64,000 bases of DNA from Ruminococcus bovis (GTDB lineage: Bacteria; Bacillota; Clostridia; Oscillospirales; Acutalibacteraceae), in contig NZ_CP039381.1 of the NCBI RefSeq assembly GCF_005601135.1, positions 305,940 through 369,939 of the forward strand. Direction: 5' to 3'. Under the pieces are notes generated by a model that saw only the letters and a program-made list of their open reading frames with translations, was not told the origin of the DNA and did no database searches. Position 1 is the stretch's first letter. Each line of letters begins with the position of its first letter. The position numbers were made by a program, and so were the translations under genes. Below are positions 52,160 to 61,150 of the stretch, in pieces.

Positions 52160-53158
52160 TTACTTTACCTCGTATTTGTTTGAATTCTTTGAAATAAACT
52201 TGTCATATACCTTATATACAAACATATGTAAAGGTGTAAAATGTAAAAACAACATTTTCTCTATTTTAGTTCTCTTTGATAAAGGTAATCTCTCTTTAAT
52301 CTGTTTTATATCATTTTTATATTTTTTAGCATTGTTTTTTTCATCTTTAAGTTTATTGTTTTTTATTGTTCTATACAAAGATATAACTGCATTAAGATAA
52401 CTTGTATAAGCTAAAGACTGTATTTCTTTATCATAATTTTTTAAACAAAATTCAAAAATTTCTTTTCTCACCTTAATTGGATCATAAAGTTTGTTTGTAT
52501 TTACTTTCGAAGTAGCTGCTGAACCTTTTCTAAGTATATAGTGATACAATGGCAAATCCTCATATACAGACTTTTTAGACTTTGTAAAAGCATAAAAATT
52601 AAATAAAACATCTTCATTAATTTTTATATTTTGGGGCATTCTTATATCTGTAAGAATGCTATTTTTATAAATCTTAATACAAGGACTAGGTTCTACATAA
52701 TCACCAACAATTATATCTCTAATACCCTTCTTATTATCTTGAATAACTTTTTTTCCGGTATTATAGTAATAGTCAACTCTTGAAGGGAAAATCATTTGAT
52801 AGCCACAATGAGAAATATCAGCGTCATTTTCAATAGCATTGTTTAATAATATTTCATACATATTAGGTTCGATATAATCATCACCGTCAACAAAACCTAT
52901 GTAATCACCTTTAGCTATATCAAGACCTTTGTTTCTTGTATCAGATACTCCTGAATTTTCCTTAAAAACAGGAACAACTCTACTATCTTTTTCAGCATAT
53001 TCTTTTATAACATCATTTGTTCCATCAGTCGAACCGTCACTAACAACAATTACTTCCAAATTACTGTATGTTTGATTTAATATACTATCTAAACATCTTG
53101 GTAAATATTTTGCAATATTATAAGCAGGAACAATAATACTAATTAAATTTGATTCCAT
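52160..53158 (-). CDS. GT2 family glycosyltransferase
   Basis: A 332-residue GT-A enzyme: SIIVPAYNIAKYLPRCLDSI, VVSDGSTDGTNDV and FVDGDDYIEPNMYE, with DGDD as metal motif. The C-terminal 80 residues are Lys/Asn-rich and helical, ending with a membrane-facing basic region. It is the first of the three tandem GT2 genes. It follows the acetyltransferase gene after ten bases. Confidence 0.9.
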   Translation of the reverse strand: MESNLISIIVPAYNIAKYLPRCLDSILNQTYSNLEVIVVSDGSTDGTNDVIKEYAEKDSRVVPVFKENSGVSDTRNKGLDIAKGDYIGFVDGDDYIEPNMYEILLNNAIENDADISHCGYQMIFPSRVDYYYNTGKKVIQDNKKGIRDIIVGDYVEPSPCIKIYKNSILTDIRMPQNIKINEDVLFNFYAFTKSKKSVYEDLPLYHYILRKGSAATSKVNTNKLYDPIKVRKEIFEFCLKNYDKEIQSLAYTSYLNAVISLYRTIKNNKLKDEKNNAKKYKNDIKQIKERLPLSKRTKIEKMLFLHFTPLHMFVYKVYDKFISKNSNKYEVK

Positions 53159-53168
53159 ATAAATTCAC

Positions 53169-53726
53169 TCAAACCACATAACCGATTTTAGATTTATCTA
53201 ACTTTTCTTTCATTTCTTTTTTCATATCTTCAGAAATATTCGGATTTCTCAAAGTATAACTTTCATCAAAACAAGGATTATTCTCTAATTCTTCCTGTTT
53301 TCTATTTACAAATTCATCATAAGTACAAATTACTTTTGCCGGATTACCAATAGCAACAGAATTATCCGGAATATCTCTTGAAACTACAGAATTTGCACCA
53401 ATAACAACATTATTTCCAATACTTATACCTGGTAAAATAGTTGATGATGCTCCGATAAAAACATTATTTCCTATATTAACAACGCCAATTCTAGTATATC
53501 CCAATGCCTTTTTTGTACTAGCATCATGTGCTAAAATATGGACCCTAGGTGCTAATGTAACATCATCACCAATAGTAATCAGCCAACAGTGTGATTGATC
53601 AATCAAAGTTTTTTCCTGACGACTAAAATTTTTGCCTACAGTTAATCCTAATGCTATTAAGTCCTCATTTGAAATTTCACTTCTAAGACGCATAACCTTT
53701 GCCCTAATAAAACTTTTTAATGACAT
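53169..53726 (-). CDS. Left-handed beta-helix acetyltransferase
   Basis: A 185-residue hexapeptide-repeat acyltransferase of the maltose/CatB-like type. Repeats run through ITIGDDVTLAPRVHILAHDAS, IGNNVFIGASSTILPGISIGNNVVIGANSVVSRDIP and SVAIGNPAKVI (about 50-140); His in ILAHD is the likely catalytic base. It would O-acetylate a sugar of the repeat unit. The C-terminal segment with CFDESYTLRNP is found in capsule acetyltransferases. Eight bases separate it from the GT4 gene upstream. Confidence 0.88.
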   Translation of the reverse strand: MSLKSFIRAKVMRLRSEISNEDLIALGLTVGKNFSRQEKTLIDQSHCWLITIGDDVTLAPRVHILAHDASTKKALGYTRIGVVNIGNNVFIGASSTILPGISIGNNVVIGANSVVSRDIPDNSVAIGNPAKVICTYDEFVNRKQEELENNPCFDESYTLRNPNISEDMKKEMKEKLDKSKIGYVV

Positions 53727-53733
53727 AATGCAA

Positions 53734-54858
53734 TCACAAACTTTCTAACATATCTTCAACTGCTTTTACAGTTTTTTCTGTACTAAATCTTTGTCCTCTG
53801 ACTTTAGCTTGTTTAGCGTAATGTTCTAACAAGCCTTTTTCAGTTAGAATTTTCTTAATACCATCATAAAGTGCCTCTTCATCATTTTCAGTAACAATAC
53901 CATATTCGTTGTTGTCACCTAGCAACTCATATGCACCACTACAATTTGTACTTACAACAGGAGTTCCAACAATCAAAGCCTCTGTTACTGCTGTACTGAA
54001 ACCCTCTCGTCTGGATGAACACACATACAAATCGGCATTTTTCACATACTTGTATGGATTATCTCTAAAACCTAAGAAGATAAATGTATCTTCCAAATGA
54101 TTATCTTTTAAATATTTTTCATATTTTTCTTGTTCTTCTCCAATACCAAGAATATATACGTGATTCTTTATGCCGTCATCTAGTAGCTTTTTATGTATTT
54201 TCATAAGTCTATCATAACCCTTAGATGGTACGATTTTTGCGACAGAAACAAGATTATATACGTCATTATCAAAAGTTACATCACTGATTTTATCATTAGC
54301 TTTTTTGATAATTAAATCGGATTCATTTGTGTTGTATAAAACCTCAACCGGATTCTGTAAATCAAATATGCTTTGAAAATCTTCTTTAACTGTTTTTGAC
54401 ACACAAATTGTTTTGTCAAATCTAGAATAGCATTTTAGTGCCTCGTTGTAATTTTTAAAACTACCTGAAGCTACTTTTTCGTTATGTTGTTCAATATGAA
54501 TCCAGCTAACAAGTTTAGTATCTTTATCATTACAACCACTTACTATTCTTGCAGTAGGGCCTTCTAGGTAGGAAACTATAATATCATATTTATCTTTTAT
54601 TAAATACGAATATAATTTTTGTGGTGAAAACAACTTCATTATATGAGAATTACCTCTAGGCATTCTTTTAAAACCACCAATATAATGCACATCTTTATTT
54701 AAATATTGCCTATTCACACCAACATCAAATAAAGTTTGAACTGTTACATCGAACTTGCTTTTATTTAAGTTATTTGCTAAATTCACAAGTACCTTTTCAG
54801 CACCACCATGTGCTAAATTAGGTATCAGAAATAAAACTTTTATCTTTTTTATATCCAT
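53734..54858 (-). CDS. GT4 family glycosyltransferase
   Basis: A 374-residue retaining GT-B enzyme. The N-terminal half has NLAHGGAEKVLVNLANNL; the C-terminal half has VAKIVPSKGYDRLMKI, LGIGEEQEKYEKYL and the EGFSTAVTEALIVGTPVVST motif (Glu-x7-Glu) that binds the donor. Specificity is unknown. Its start overlaps the EpsG gene by ten bases. Confidence 0.92.
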   Translation of the reverse strand: MDIKKIKVLFLIPNLAHGGAEKVLVNLANNLNKSKFDVTVQTLFDVGVNRQYLNKDVHYIGGFKRMPRGNSHIMKLFSPQKLYSYLIKDKYDIIVSYLEGPTARIVSGCNDKDTKLVSWIHIEQHNEKVASGSFKNYNEALKCYSRFDKTICVSKTVKEDFQSIFDLQNPVEVLYNTNESDLIIKKANDKISDVTFDNDVYNLVSVAKIVPSKGYDRLMKIHKKLLDDGIKNHVYILGIGEEQEKYEKYLKDNHLEDTFIFLGFRDNPYKYVKNADLYVCSSRREGFSTAVTEALIVGTPVVSTNCSGAYELLGDNNEYGIVTENDEEALYDGIKKILTEKGLLEHYAKQAKVRGQRFSTEKTVKAVEDMLESL

Positions 54859-55991
54859 GAAGCATCGCCCCAGTTATTACAGAAAAATAAATATCGTCCA
54901 TACCAACTCAAGTTATATGTAAATACCATTTGATAAATAAAATACGCAACAAAACAAACAATGCAAGCGTACTTTATCCACTTATACCTTTCCCGTTTTA
55001 CCATATCATTAATATTCCATGCCAAAAGTATTACGTTAAACAATTCAAAATACAGATTTAATCTTGCATATACCGCTGAAAATATACCTATCAAAGTACA
55101 CATTGCACATAACAAAGACATATTAAATACAACATCATAATATTTGTATTTACCTATCATATTTTTTCTATTTATAAACGAGACCACAATAGGTACGGAC
55201 ATAACTACTACCCTAATAATATTAATACTGTAATTAAACTCCGATGTATTATACTTTTCACCATAGTCAGTATTTTCAACAAAAAGATTATTCATAAATG
55301 AACCGGTTACCGGATATGTAACAAGAAGAAATAAACCTATAACCAACATAATTTTTGTAAATTTTCCCCAGGCAGGTTTATTCGCTATAAAATACACAAC
55401 TATAAAGATATATGCCGAAGTGTGAATCTGGGCTGCAAGAATAACTATAGGAATATATAAATACCATTTCCTTTTATATAACAAAGAGAGAGCCATAAGC
55501 ATTATTGCGCAAGCCAAGTATTGTCTTAAACCATTCATGGAATGTTCCCAACAACCGGACAATACAAATAACAAAAATGCAAATTTTAAATCACCACTAT
55601 AATTAAAATAAAAATATAGTATAGGAACTATAGTTACAAATGATACAATTTCAATAAATACTCTTGGTTCAGTTGATATGTACTGTTTTATAAAAGCTTT
55701 TATTAAAAGAAATAATTGTTCTTCACCAAGCTTAAAATTTGATAACACTTCAGACACTGTTACAGTTGATTCACTAAACGATTCCATATAAGCATACGTA
55801 TCGCCATATGCAAATCTTTGTCCCGTAACATACGCAAAAATCACTATGCCGATAACAAAGAAAAATGTTTGTGTATCTCTAATTATATCCAATTCAGTAC
55901 TTACAATAGTACCTTCAGAAGTTACTATTTTCTTTTTTCCTAAAGCAAAAATCATATATACAAGTAAAGTAGTTAAAACAAAAACACTCAT
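54849..55991 (-). CDS. EpsG-family polysaccharide polymerase
   Basis: A 380-residue integral membrane protein with about ten helices. The N-terminal GQRFAYGDTYAYMESF segment and MNGLRQYLACAIMLMALSLLYKRKW in the centre are hallmarks of EpsG/Wzy-like polymerases, which join repeat units outside the membrane. The Arg of NGLRQ is a family-conserved residue. It lies between glycosyltransferase genes, one base after the GT2 at 55992-56921. Confidence 0.9.
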   Translation of the reverse strand: MSVFVLTTLLVYMIFALGKKKIVTSEGTIVSTELDIIRDTQTFFFVIGIVIFAYVTGQRFAYGDTYAYMESFSESTVTVSEVLSNFKLGEEQLFLLIKAFIKQYISTEPRVFIEIVSFVTIVPILYFYFNYSGDLKFAFLLFVLSGCWEHSMNGLRQYLACAIMLMALSLLYKRKWYLYIPIVILAAQIHTSAYIFIVVYFIANKPAWGKFTKIMLVIGLFLLVTYPVTGSFMNNLFVENTDYGEKYNTSEFNYSINIIRVVVMSVPIVVSFINRKNMIGKYKYYDVVFNMSLLCAMCTLIGIFSAVYARLNLYFELFNVILLAWNINDMVKRERYKWIKYACIVCFVAYFIYQMVFTYNLSWYGRYLFFCNNWGDASWI

Positions 55992-56921
55992 TTACTTAAT
56001 TCCTTCTACTTTCATATAGGAATTCTTTGATTTCTTAATTACTATACATTTTAAGCACCAACCAAAAGGTAAACTTAACACTGTTAAAAATTTTTCTGGT
56101 GATTCTTTAATGAAATTCTTATTTTTAGCAATTAAAGAACTTGATACATAATGAATACAGGCCTTAAATTTTTGCTTTATATTAATACTATGTTTCATTT
56201 GTTCTTTTCTCCAAAAAGCAAAACCTTTTGGATTATTGATATATTGTCTATACATATTTGTACTTGAACCATCCATTTGATAATCAACAATACAAACACA
56301 TTTGTTAAGTATTTTCATTTCATATTTTTCATCTATTAAATGATACTTATATGCCAATGCAACATACTTTTCATTATCAAAAACAGGATACGGTGGTGTT
56401 TGTTTAATTATATCAGTTCTGTAAATTAACTTTTTATCGCCAAATCCACCATTGTTATAGTATCCCATTAAGGTTGTACTATCTTTATTAGGTAAGTTTT
56501 TACCAATTACATTCTTAGTTGAATCAGCATAATCAAGCGCAATAATTCCGGCATAACCTTTATTTCTATTTTCATTCCAACATTTCTCTATTAATTCAAT
56601 AGCATCATCAGGCATATAATCATCAGAATCAATACAAACATTAAGTTCAGTTTCTATATTTTCGTATGCAACATTATGTGCTGTATGCATTCCACCATTT
56701 TCTTTATGAATATACTGAATTTCAAACCCATTATCTTTTTTTATCCACTCTTTGATAGTATTATAGGGACTATCGGTAGAACCATCATCAATAATCATCC
56801 AAACAAAATTTTTGCTTGTTTGTCTGCACATACTTTCATATGTTCTTTTTAATGTATCTATTCGATTATATAAAGGTGTAAAAACCGTAATTAACGGTTT
56901 ATCAATGTTTATTGTACTCAT
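55992..56921 (-). CDS. GT2 family glycosyltransferase
   Basis: A 309-residue GT-A enzyme with TVFTPLYNRIDTLKRTYESM, IIDDGSTDSP and CIDSDDYMPDDAIE. It belongs to a different GT2 subgroup from the three tandem copies, as shown by ENGGMHTAHN and the GGFGDKKLIYRTDI central motif. It overlaps the upstream GT4 gene by 20 bases. Sugar specificity is unknown. Confidence 0.9.
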   Translation of the reverse strand: MSTINIDKPLITVFTPLYNRIDTLKRTYESMCRQTSKNFVWMIIDDGSTDSPYNTIKEWIKKDNGFEIQYIHKENGGMHTAHNVAYENIETELNVCIDSDDYMPDDAIELIEKCWNENRNKGYAGIIALDYADSTKNVIGKNLPNKDSTTLMGYYNNGGFGDKKLIYRTDIIKQTPPYPVFDNEKYVALAYKYHLIDEKYEMKILNKCVCIVDYQMDGSSTNMYRQYINNPKGFAFWRKEQMKHSINIKQKFKACIHYVSSSLIAKNKNFIKESPEKFLTVLSLPFGWCLKCIVIKKSKNSYMKVEGIK

Positions 56922-58005
56922 TCAAATAAAACTCCTGAAGCCACATAGCATTTTTTTCAATATCAAAATTTGCTTTTTCCACACTGTCCAACATATTTTT
57001 CTTACTATAAGTACCCTTAAATGTAATAAGTTTATCTGCCCAAATCTTAGGGTTCGCATCAATAGGTAACATTTCTACATTATCAGTGATAATACACTCT
57101 TTAGAGATAGTATTAGAAATAACAGATTTCACACCGGTAGCCTGCATTTCCACCATTGCTACAGACAAACCTTCAAACAAAGAAGGAAAACAGAAAACAT
57201 CGAAGCACTGTGCAATTTCATTAACATTAGGAACAATACCTGTAAAAACAACTGAATCTGATATATTCAAATCATAAATTTTTTTCTTTATGTTTTTCTT
57301 TAAATCACCGTCACCAACTAATACTAGTTTAGCTGAAGGCTCTATTTTTAATAACTCATTAAAAATATCAATTAGATAATTGTGATTTTTCTGTGCATTG
57401 AATCTACCTACATGCCCAACAACAAAATTATTACCTAAATTATACTTTTCTCTTACAGACTTAGCTATTTGTTCATTATAAACATATTGTTTTGTATCTA
57501 TAGCATTATTCATAACATATATATCATCAGTGAACTTATTACCAAACATCCATATTCCGGAATTTTTAGAACAAGCAAATAGATAATCTGCGTATTTATG
57601 AATATTTCTTTTATATATTAACTTAAGTGGATAATTTTTATCTTTTGGTTGGTTACTATTATGAGAATGAGCAATCGTTACAGGTACACCATATTTTTTA
57701 GCATATTTTAAGGGAATAGCAGACATACAATCAATATGAGAATGTACAATTTTATATTCTTTATGTTCTGAAAAAAAAGAATCTAACGCATTAAGATATG
57801 TTTTGCTAAAAGGGTTTAGATTAGGAAGTCTGTATATTCTTCCACCTAAAGCTAATATTTCATCATCATAATCTGCTTCAAAATCTCTATGACATAAAAA
57901 ATCAAACTGAACTTTACTTCTATCAATATTTCTATAGTAGTTCATTAACATAGTTTCAAGTCCACCACGACCCATATATGTAACCACATGTAAAACTCTC
58001 ACCAT
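56902..58005 (-). CDS. GT4 family glycosyltransferase
   Basis: A 367-residue GT-B enzyme: VTYMGRGGLETMLMNYYRNID at the N-terminus, VGHVGRFNAQKNHNYLIDIF, LVGDGDLKKNI and FEGLSVAMVEMQATGVKSVIS (Glu-x7-Glu) at the C-terminal donor site. It resembles the EpsF/CapM group. The start is ATG 58005 (AGGTG upstream), nine codons within the longest frame, giving a ten-base gap after the preceding gene. Confidence 0.92.
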   Translation of the reverse strand: MVRVLHVVTYMGRGGLETMLMNYYRNIDRSKVQFDFLCHRDFEADYDDEILALGGRIYRLPNLNPFSKTYLNALDSFFSEHKEYKIVHSHIDCMSAIPLKYAKKYGVPVTIAHSHNSNQPKDKNYPLKLIYKRNIHKYADYLFACSKNSGIWMFGNKFTDDIYVMNNAIDTKQYVYNEQIAKSVREKYNLGNNFVVGHVGRFNAQKNHNYLIDIFNELLKIEPSAKLVLVGDGDLKKNIKKKIYDLNISDSVVFTGIVPNVNEIAQCFDVFCFPSLFEGLSVAMVEMQATGVKSVISNTISKECIITDNVEMLPIDANPKIWADKLITFKGTYSKKNMLDSVEKANFDIEKNAMWLQEFYLNEYNKH

Positions 58006-58015
58006 ACTAACACAC

Positions 58016-59107
58016 CTACAAACCAATAACACTTATTGTCTCATTGACAACATCATTTTTATCAAAATTATCTTCCATATGCTTACGGGCAAGTATACCC
58101 ATTTCAACTTTTTGTTCATAAGGAAGATTTATGAATTCTTTCATTTTCATATACAAATCTTCTTTATCCTGTACTTTTACAAGATAACCACTTTTCTTAT
58201 CCACAACTGCTTCTTTACAACCATGAATATCACTTGTGATAATAGGCCTACCAACTGATGCACTTTCTAACAAAGTATTTGCCATACCTTCGTGATAACT
58301 AGGTAACACTACACAGTTTGACTCTTGGATAAAAGGCACAACATTCTTTTGAAAACCAAAATACTTTATAAAACCCTTGGACTCAAGTTCTTTTACCTTT
58401 TCTTCATATTCATCTTCATAAATTCCAATAAAATTAAACTGAAGATTGTTATATTCTTTTTTTAATTTCTCAAGGGCATAAAATAATTCATCTACACCTT
58501 TTTCTTTCATAATTCTGGCAAAGAATAAAAAAGTTATTTTACTATTATTCTCTGGATAAGGTGTAAAAGCAAATTTCTCAAGATTTACACCTGCACCATT
58601 AAGTACATAGGTTTGGCTAGGTTTAAACAACTTCATATCAAGAACAGTTTGTTCATTACCTTTATTCTCAAAAAACACTTTCTCAGCTTTATTCATAGAA
58701 TACTTGTACATTTTTGAGGTTACAAACCTTAGTAATCCACCGTTATTAAATGCCGAACCTAGTCCGGTTACATTACAATAACAAGGAATTTTCTGAGATT
58801 TACAAGCCCATGCACCGTAAATGTTACACTTAATTGTATATGTAATAACCTTATCGGGTTTTTCTTCTTTTAGCAGTTTTTTATATTCACTAATAAGTTT
58901 CAAGTCTTCAATAGGATTGATTGCTCTTCTGTCCATATTTTTTACATAAACAAGTCTTGCACCAAAAGAACGCAATTCATCCATATATTCCTTACTATCT
59001 TCCGGTAAAGAAATAACAACCTCATGAGACTCAGACAACTTCTGTATTAGTTCTCTACGAAAAACTCTCAATGTTAAATAATGATTAGCAAGAATTAAAA
59101 TTTTCAT
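58016..59107 (-). CDS. GT4 family glycosyltransferase (PglA/WbpX-like)
   Basis: A 363-residue GT-B enzyme. KILILANHYLTLRVFRRELIQKL, TYTIKCNIYGAWACK, VTGLGSAF and YHEGMANTLLESASVGRPIITSD match the group including PglA and Cap1E-associated transferases, which add the second sugar to the priming lipid-linked sugar. It overlaps the priming transferase gene by four bases, consistent with acting next in the pathway. Confidence 0.92.
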   Translation of the reverse strand: MKILILANHYLTLRVFRRELIQKLSESHEVVISLPEDSKEYMDELRSFGARLVYVKNMDRRAINPIEDLKLISEYKKLLKEEKPDKVITYTIKCNIYGAWACKSQKIPCYCNVTGLGSAFNNGGLLRFVTSKMYKYSMNKAEKVFFENKGNEQTVLDMKLFKPSQTYVLNGAGVNLEKFAFTPYPENNSKITFLFFARIMKEKGVDELFYALEKLKKEYNNLQFNFIGIYEDEYEEKVKELESKGFIKYFGFQKNVVPFIQESNCVVLPSYHEGMANTLLESASVGRPIITSDIHGCKEAVVDKKSGYLVKVQDKEDLYMKMKEFINLPYEQKVEMGILARKHMEDNFDKNDVVNETISVIGL

Positions 59108-59766
59108 ACAGCTGTTGTTTCCTCTACCTTTTCATCAATCTCATTTTGAGTCATTTGACCTGTGCCACCTTCTACAACACCGTCATGCTTAAATACGCTG
59201 ACGACTGTCATAAACAGACACTTAACATCAAACCAAAAGCTTAATTTGTCATAGTAAACCTTATCCATCTGCACCTTAACAGGAATAGGCAATTCATCTC
59301 TACCGTTAATCTGTGCCCAACCTGTAAGTCCCGGTTTTAGGGAATTAATATTATATTCATCTCTTACAGCAATAAGGTCATCTTGGTTCCATAGAGCAGG
59401 TCTTGGACCGATAACAGACATATCTCCTTTAAAAATATTAAAGATTTGAGGAAGTTCATCAAGGCTGGTTTTTCTTAAGAACTTACCAACCTTAGTTATG
59501 TATTGATCCGGATTTTTCAATAAGTGTGTTGGACAATCCTTAGGAGTATCAACCCTCATTGTACGGAATTTTAAAATATTAAAATACTTTTTATCCTTAC
59601 CAACTCTCTTTTGCTTAAAGAAAATCGGTCCTTTACTTGTACACTTAATTACAACACAAATTGGCAAGTATATAATTGATAAAAATACAATAGCCATAAA
59701 AGAACAAATTATATCAATTACACGCTTTACAACCTTATTGTAAAATGAATTTTCTCTACCCTTCAT
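59104..59766 (-). CDS. Priming polyprenyl-phosphate phosphoglycosyl transferase
   Basis: A 220-residue monotopic enzyme that starts repeat-unit assembly on undecaprenyl phosphate. It has one re-entrant hydrophobic segment (about 14-42) and the family motifs KRVGKDKKYFNILKFRTM, KTSLDELPQIFNIFKGDMSVIGPRP with the catalytic Asp-Glu pair, and PGLTGWAQINGRD. It is the short form (PglC/WcaJ C-terminal type). ATG 59766 with GGGTGA upstream is preferred over 59784. It is the first gene of the operon, under the promoter at 59830-59858. The acidic C-terminal tail is unusual. Confidence 0.94.
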   Translation of the reverse strand: MKGRENSFYNKVVKRVIDIICSFMAIVFLSIIYLPICVVIKCTSKGPIFFKQKRVGKDKKYFNILKFRTMRVDTPKDCPTHLLKNPDQYITKVGKFLRKTSLDELPQIFNIFKGDMSVIGPRPALWNQDDLIAVRDEYNINSLKPGLTGWAQINGRDELPIPVKVQMDKVYYDKLSFWFDVKCLFMTVVSVFKHDGVVEGGTGQMTQNEIDEKVEETTAV

Positions 59767-59829
59767 AAATTCACCCACAAACATTAAAATCTCAATAAAA
59801 CATACAATAACACATAATAATATGAGGTT

Positions 59830-59858
59830 ATTATATCACACAATACCTCTAATATCAA
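59830..59858 (-). promoter_or_regulatory. Promoter of the polysaccharide operon
   Basis: TTGATA (59853-59858), 17-base spacer, TATAAT (59830-59835) on the minus strand. An imperfect palindrome GAGGTTATT...AATACCTC (59824-59849) overlaps the -10 region and spacer and could be an operator. Confidence 0.75.
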
Positions 59859-59890
59859 CACAGTATAACGATTTATGTGTATATTATTCT

Positions 59891-59950
59891 TTAATTTCAA
59901 ACACTAATTTTATTGTTTTCAAACACTAATTTTATTGTTTTTGAAATTAA
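59891..59950. repeat. Tandem 22-base repeat flanked by inverted repeat
   Basis: TTTCAAACACTAATTTTATTG occurs twice with a 22-base period (59895-59915 and 59917-59937). TTAATTTCAA (59891-59900) and TTGAAATTAA (59941-59950) bracket the pair as an inverted repeat. It lies just upstream of the operon promoter. The rest of 59951-60077 is AT-rich without features. Confidence 0.6.
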
Positions 59951-60077
59951 TTGTTAGAATAAGCTAAATATTACTGTTTGTTATGTTAATATACATTATT
60001 TTTATAGCTAAAATTCACATTAGATTTACAATTTAATATAATTCATTCGAAAATTAGTACAAAAAGTATATATTTAC

Positions 60078-60106
60078 TTGACCCTATTATTTTCAAGTGT
60101 TAAAAT
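60078..60106 (+). promoter_or_regulatory. Promoter of the DUF6625-like gene
   Basis: TTGACC (60078-60083), 17-base spacer, TAAAAT (60101-60106), 37 bases before the start. Confidence 0.6.
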
Positions 60107-60142
60107 TATAATGGTATAATAATTGTTGATAGGAGTTATTTT

Positions 60143-61093
60143 ATGAATAAAGTTGCTTTAATCTGTTGCTATTACGGAAAATGGCCAAACTACTTTGATT
60201 TATGGTTAAAAGGTGCAGAATACAATTCTGATTATGATTTTTATTTTGTAACAGATTTAAAAATTCCTAATAAGCCAAAAAATGTTCATATTATTAATTA
60301 TACATTTTCTGAATTGCGAGAAAAAATACAGTCATTTTTTGACTTTAAAATAAAGCTATTAAGACCATATAAATTATGTGATTTTAGATTTGTCCAAGCA
60401 AATTTATTCAGTGAACTCTTAACTAACTATGAGTTTTGGGGCTTTTTCGACATTGATACTGTTTTAGGAAAATTTAATCATTTTATTTCACCATATATTC
60501 TGAATAGTTATGATAAAATATATGAACAAGGTCACCTGCAGATAATTCGCAACAATGAAAAGATGAATAATTTGTTCAAAAGCGATAGAATCGGAAAATT
60601 CGACACTTATCGTGAGGCTTTTACTACAAGAAGAGTTTGTCATTTTGATGAAGCAGGTATTGTAGCTTGTGATAAAGAACTTGGTTTCAGGTTTTATAAA
60701 CATCCACAAGATATGGCAGATATAGATTCATCATCTTTCAGATTTAAATGTTTTGCCGTTAAAAACTATAATTATCCACCATCAGTAATTGTATGGAAAG
60801 ACGGTATTTTGTACATAGCATTTGTTGTTGATAACAAAGTTAAGTATCAAGAAATCGACTATGCTCATTTTCAAAAAAGACGAATGGAAAATTGTGTTAT
60901 AAACATTGAAAATGGGTTTATAGCAATTCCAAATAAATTTATTGATTATCAGGAAATCACTGCTGATTTTATAATAGAAAACAGTCCTATTAATTATAAT
61001 TATAAAGAGTACAAAAAGGCCAGTCGTAAGATGCAATTCAGAAAGTTGTTTGATGGTACTGTGCCACATAGAATTAAACTGTTATTTAAATAA
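60143..61093 (+). CDS. DUF6625-like putative glycosyltransferase
   Basis: A 316-residue cytoplasmic protein. The N-terminus VALICCYYGKWPNYFDLWLKGAEYN and FWGFFDIDTVLGKF with a DxD-like motif (about 100) look like a GT-A-type glycosyltransferase of the DUF6625 group found in capsule loci. GHLQIIRNNEKMN, DEAGI and the C-terminal basic tail support this. It is transcribed divergently from the main operon; TAGGAG precedes ATG 60143. The activity has not been shown for the family as far as I know. Confidence 0.75.
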   Translation: MNKVALICCYYGKWPNYFDLWLKGAEYNSDYDFYFVTDLKIPNKPKNVHIINYTFSELREKIQSFFDFKIKLLRPYKLCDFRFVQANLFSELLTNYEFWGFFDIDTVLGKFNHFISPYILNSYDKIYEQGHLQIIRNNEKMNNLFKSDRIGKFDTYREAFTTRRVCHFDEAGIVACDKELGFRFYKHPQDMADIDSSSFRFKCFAVKNYNYPPSVIVWKDGILYIAFVVDNKVKYQEIDYAHFQKRRMENCVINIENGFIAIPNKFIDYQEITADFIIENSPINYNYKEYKKASRKMQFRKLFDGTVPHRIKLLFK

Positions 61094-61150
61094 TCAGATA
61101 TTTTTGGATTATTAAAAATGATAGATACATTATTGATATTGGGGTGACAC

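Noticed and set aside
59895..59937. CRISPR-like repeat array
   Set aside because: Only two adjacent copies without real spacers, AT-rich, and no cas genes; it is a simple tandem repeat.
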